From positions 2,231,217-2,295,216 of the forward strand of contig NC_083561.1 in the NCBI RefSeq assembly GCF_019925205.1: 64,000 nt of DNA, in the 5' to 3' direction. This document shows, in pieces, positions 61,696 through 64,000 of the stretch (its first letter is position 1; each line of letters starts with the position of its first letter). Made by a program: the position numbers and the translations under genes. The DNA comes from Metopolophium dirhodum (taxonomy: Eukaryota; Arthropoda; Insecta; Hemiptera; Aphididae). Under the pieces are notes generated by a model. The model searched no databases. It was not told the DNA's origin and was given only the letters and a program-made list of their open reading frames with translations.

Positions 61696-62650
61696 TTTAA
61701 CCGCCAAAGCAATTAACGATATGTACGTATTTATATATATATACACGTACGTAATACACACATGTATATTACATTATTATTTCTCCGCTATATTCATTCG
61801 TTGGGTGTAGTCGGTGTGCCGCTCGATTCCATGTGCCTACCTGCGCATAAATCATATTATTATTATTATTATTACGTTTTTTCACGACGTTCCTCGCTCG
61901 TACAAACGTAATTTCATATTATTTTGTCAACCGATTGACGAGCCCCGGCGGCGTGGCTTTTGTAAAGGTTGAACGCCATTCAATGTATAGGTACACACAC
62001 CTATATTATTTTTTATTATTATTGTGAAATATCGTAACATATTATTATTTCTCGTATATACCCAACCATAGGCACGCCGATAAACGTTCGACGTAATTGC
62101 TGTTGATTGTATATACGTCTCGTAAAGACGTGTTTGCCCGAAAACGGTTGTATTATATTATAGTGTTGTAGGCACGTAGATTCGTCAAAGGGGGTGAAAA
62201 GCCGCCACAAAACAACTATCAAAGCCACGTCAGCGCGCGTTATTATCGACGAGACTTAACGAGGAGCCGTCGGCGGCGTAGGGTAACTCGGTCGTGACAG
62301 ACGACATCGACAAATAAACATGTGTGAACACCATATTTTGTCGCGTACACGCATTTTTTATGTGTTCACGGTGGAATACGAATGTAAACTGTTAGACTCG
62401 TTTTAAAAAAAGAGTCCGATGACCGGAAGCCATGATACTATCGGACGTGGTGGCCTCACTTGACCAACGTCGGAGCAGACTAGCAGAGTAATGTAATTGT
62501 ACACGTAGGTACATAGTTGTATTATATTTCGCACTCGTCGAAAGAGATATAGGCATGATAACGACTGTAGAAAATGTATAATATCATTAAATGTCGTTAA
62601 GCATACGACGATCGTTATACTTAATATTTTAGTCACTTTGTATTAAAACG

Positions 62651-64000
62651 TCAAGTCTTCATGTCCAAAGCCACGAATTAAATTATAATGAATCTGGAAA
62701 ACTTGCTTATAGACGCGTAATTAAAAAAAAATCGCAATTATTAAAACTTTAAATGTATTCATCAAAAAATTAGACGTTTAAGATTTTTTAATTACGATTA
62801 GAATAATTTATGGTTAACCGATTTTGTTAAATTTGTAGGTCTTAAAAGTAAACAACGAAAGTTAAAAAAAATCGTTATTGCTCGTATTAAATAATACATT
62901 TTGCAAACATTCATTATTAAAAGCTTTGCAATGCAATATTGTTGAATGACGCTTTTTTAAGATATCTTTGGTACCTAAAGTAAGAATATGGTTATAAATA
63001 TAAATCATTTAATACCAGTAATTTTGATTACATTTGGTGACGAGAGCTTAACATTTAATTAAAAACGATCATTGGTATAGATCAGTCGTTTTATTGTAAC
63101 AAATATTTCAGTAATATTATTGTAATATTTAAGTAAATTATTAAATCAGCAGTCACGATGAAACGAAATCACACATTATTGTATTTATATATGTGGGAAA
63201 CGAATATTTTTCTATTTTACTTGATAGTTATAACAAAACATTTTTCATTGGAAAAATAATTAAATATCAATTAAAAAATTATTAATTGAAGGATCTATAA
63301 ATATTATTTGATGTGCATACACAATAAATTATCCGATGCAAATTTGACTAATCGCCATTAGTTTTAGTAAATTACATTAAAAAAATTATTTTTGTAATAT
63401 GTTTATCATTTTAACATTTTATCATTTTTTAAATATTATCTTTCAAATATATTGTACATTTATTTGTACCTATATTTAATCAAGCATAAAACAATCAATT
63501 TATCCAAACGATCAAATAATTAAATGTTTTATTGATTTTCTTGGAAAATTATAGATGTAAAAGAAATTGTGTTAAGCTATATATTTTATTGATAACATTG
63601 AGTACGGTCACATGCCGTTGTTGGAGCATTCTTGATACAAGAAAAAATTTAATCAGACAAAACTAAAAATAAATAAAACATATGAAAGGATACTTATTAT
63701 GGCTTGGAAACATAAAACTTTTATTATAATTGGGTCAGATGTATAAATTGTTAAACAACATTTTATTTCAAGAATTATGTAGGTAGCCATAAAAACAATT
63801 TTGAAGTCATTTCAAAATTATTTTGTCCTACTTCTTATTTTTACGCGGGCCTGCCTGTACTTGATAATCTCAGGAAAGTGTCGTTTTATATACTCTAGCT
63901 GGTACTAAAACTAATACTACCTATGAAAACCAAAATTAAAATTCCAATAAACATTTGTCCGTGAGTGGTATTTACTAAAACGATTTCAGTGTAATTTATA
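62651..64000. other. AT-rich non-coding stretch, no gene seen
   Basis: Low GC to the end of the window; no open frame, RNA gene or repeat that I can support. Confidence 0.6.

Larger units (their letters stand above)
61001..62650. other. GC-elevated island, non-coding
   Basis: Higher GC with (GA)n at 61149-61207, (ATT)n at 61402-61422 and (AT)n at 61666-61691. Short open frames on the minus strand lack recognisable domains. Possible regulatory island. Confidence 0.4.

Overview
The window looks like nuclear DNA of an insect, most likely an aphid or close hemipteran relative. It is strongly AT-rich, with many (ATT)n/(TA)n microsatellites, a recurring GGTACC-centred palindrome (TAGGTACCTA-like) and several short interspersed repeat families of the kind I associate with aphid genomes. 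The species call is inference. No bacterial or organellar gene organisation is visible.

Only one convincing intact protein-coding gene is present in 64 kb: a 480-codon Mutator-like (MULE) transposase with an N-terminal FLYWCH-type zinc finger (38755-40197, + strand). It is the cargo of a complete 2,274-bp transposon (38205-40478). The element has a perfect 9-bp target-site duplication (GGCTACTCC, 38196-38204 and 40479-40487). Each end is a ~150-bp terminal inverted repeat built from a ~22-bp cap, an A/T-rich spacer and three tandem 33-bp units. This is the Foldback (FB-NOF-like) architecture in a very compact, apparently autonomous form, and it is the most interesting item here.

The rest is non-coding and repeat-rich. 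1-10 kb is AT-rich with interspersed repeats, including a tRNA-like SINE head at 7.4 kb. 10-12 kb is a GC-elevated, microsatellite-rich island. 14.2-14.7 kb is a 440-bp near-palindromic MITE flanked by TTAA. 16.0-17.1 kb is a second inverted-repeat element. 19-20 kb is a GC/CpG-rich island that could hold a promoter. 20.3-21.4 kb is a dead non-LTR retrotransposon with a recognisable reverse-transcriptase core. 22.5-23.0 and 34.3-34.6 kb are two copies of one dispersed repeat. 31.5-32.1 kb is a hAT-like non-autonomous element. 36-37 kb is another GC island. 38.2-40.5 kb is the MULE. 41.3-42.0 kb is an interspersed element with short terminal repeats. 44-46.8 kb is the largest GC-rich island, with an internal ~235-bp duplication and a (CCCCCG)n tract. 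47.4-48.4 kb is a tandem array of ~350-370-bp units. 48.4-64 kb is mainly AT-rich, with further GC islands near 55-57 and 61-62.6 kb.

The lack of ordinary exons, together with GC islands and at least one textbook acceptor/donor junction (polypyrimidine tract-CCAG|GTAAGA at 54829/54830, followed 62 bp later by GTAAGT), suggests, but does not prove, that the window lies in a very long intron or intergenic regulatory domain transcribed on the + strand.
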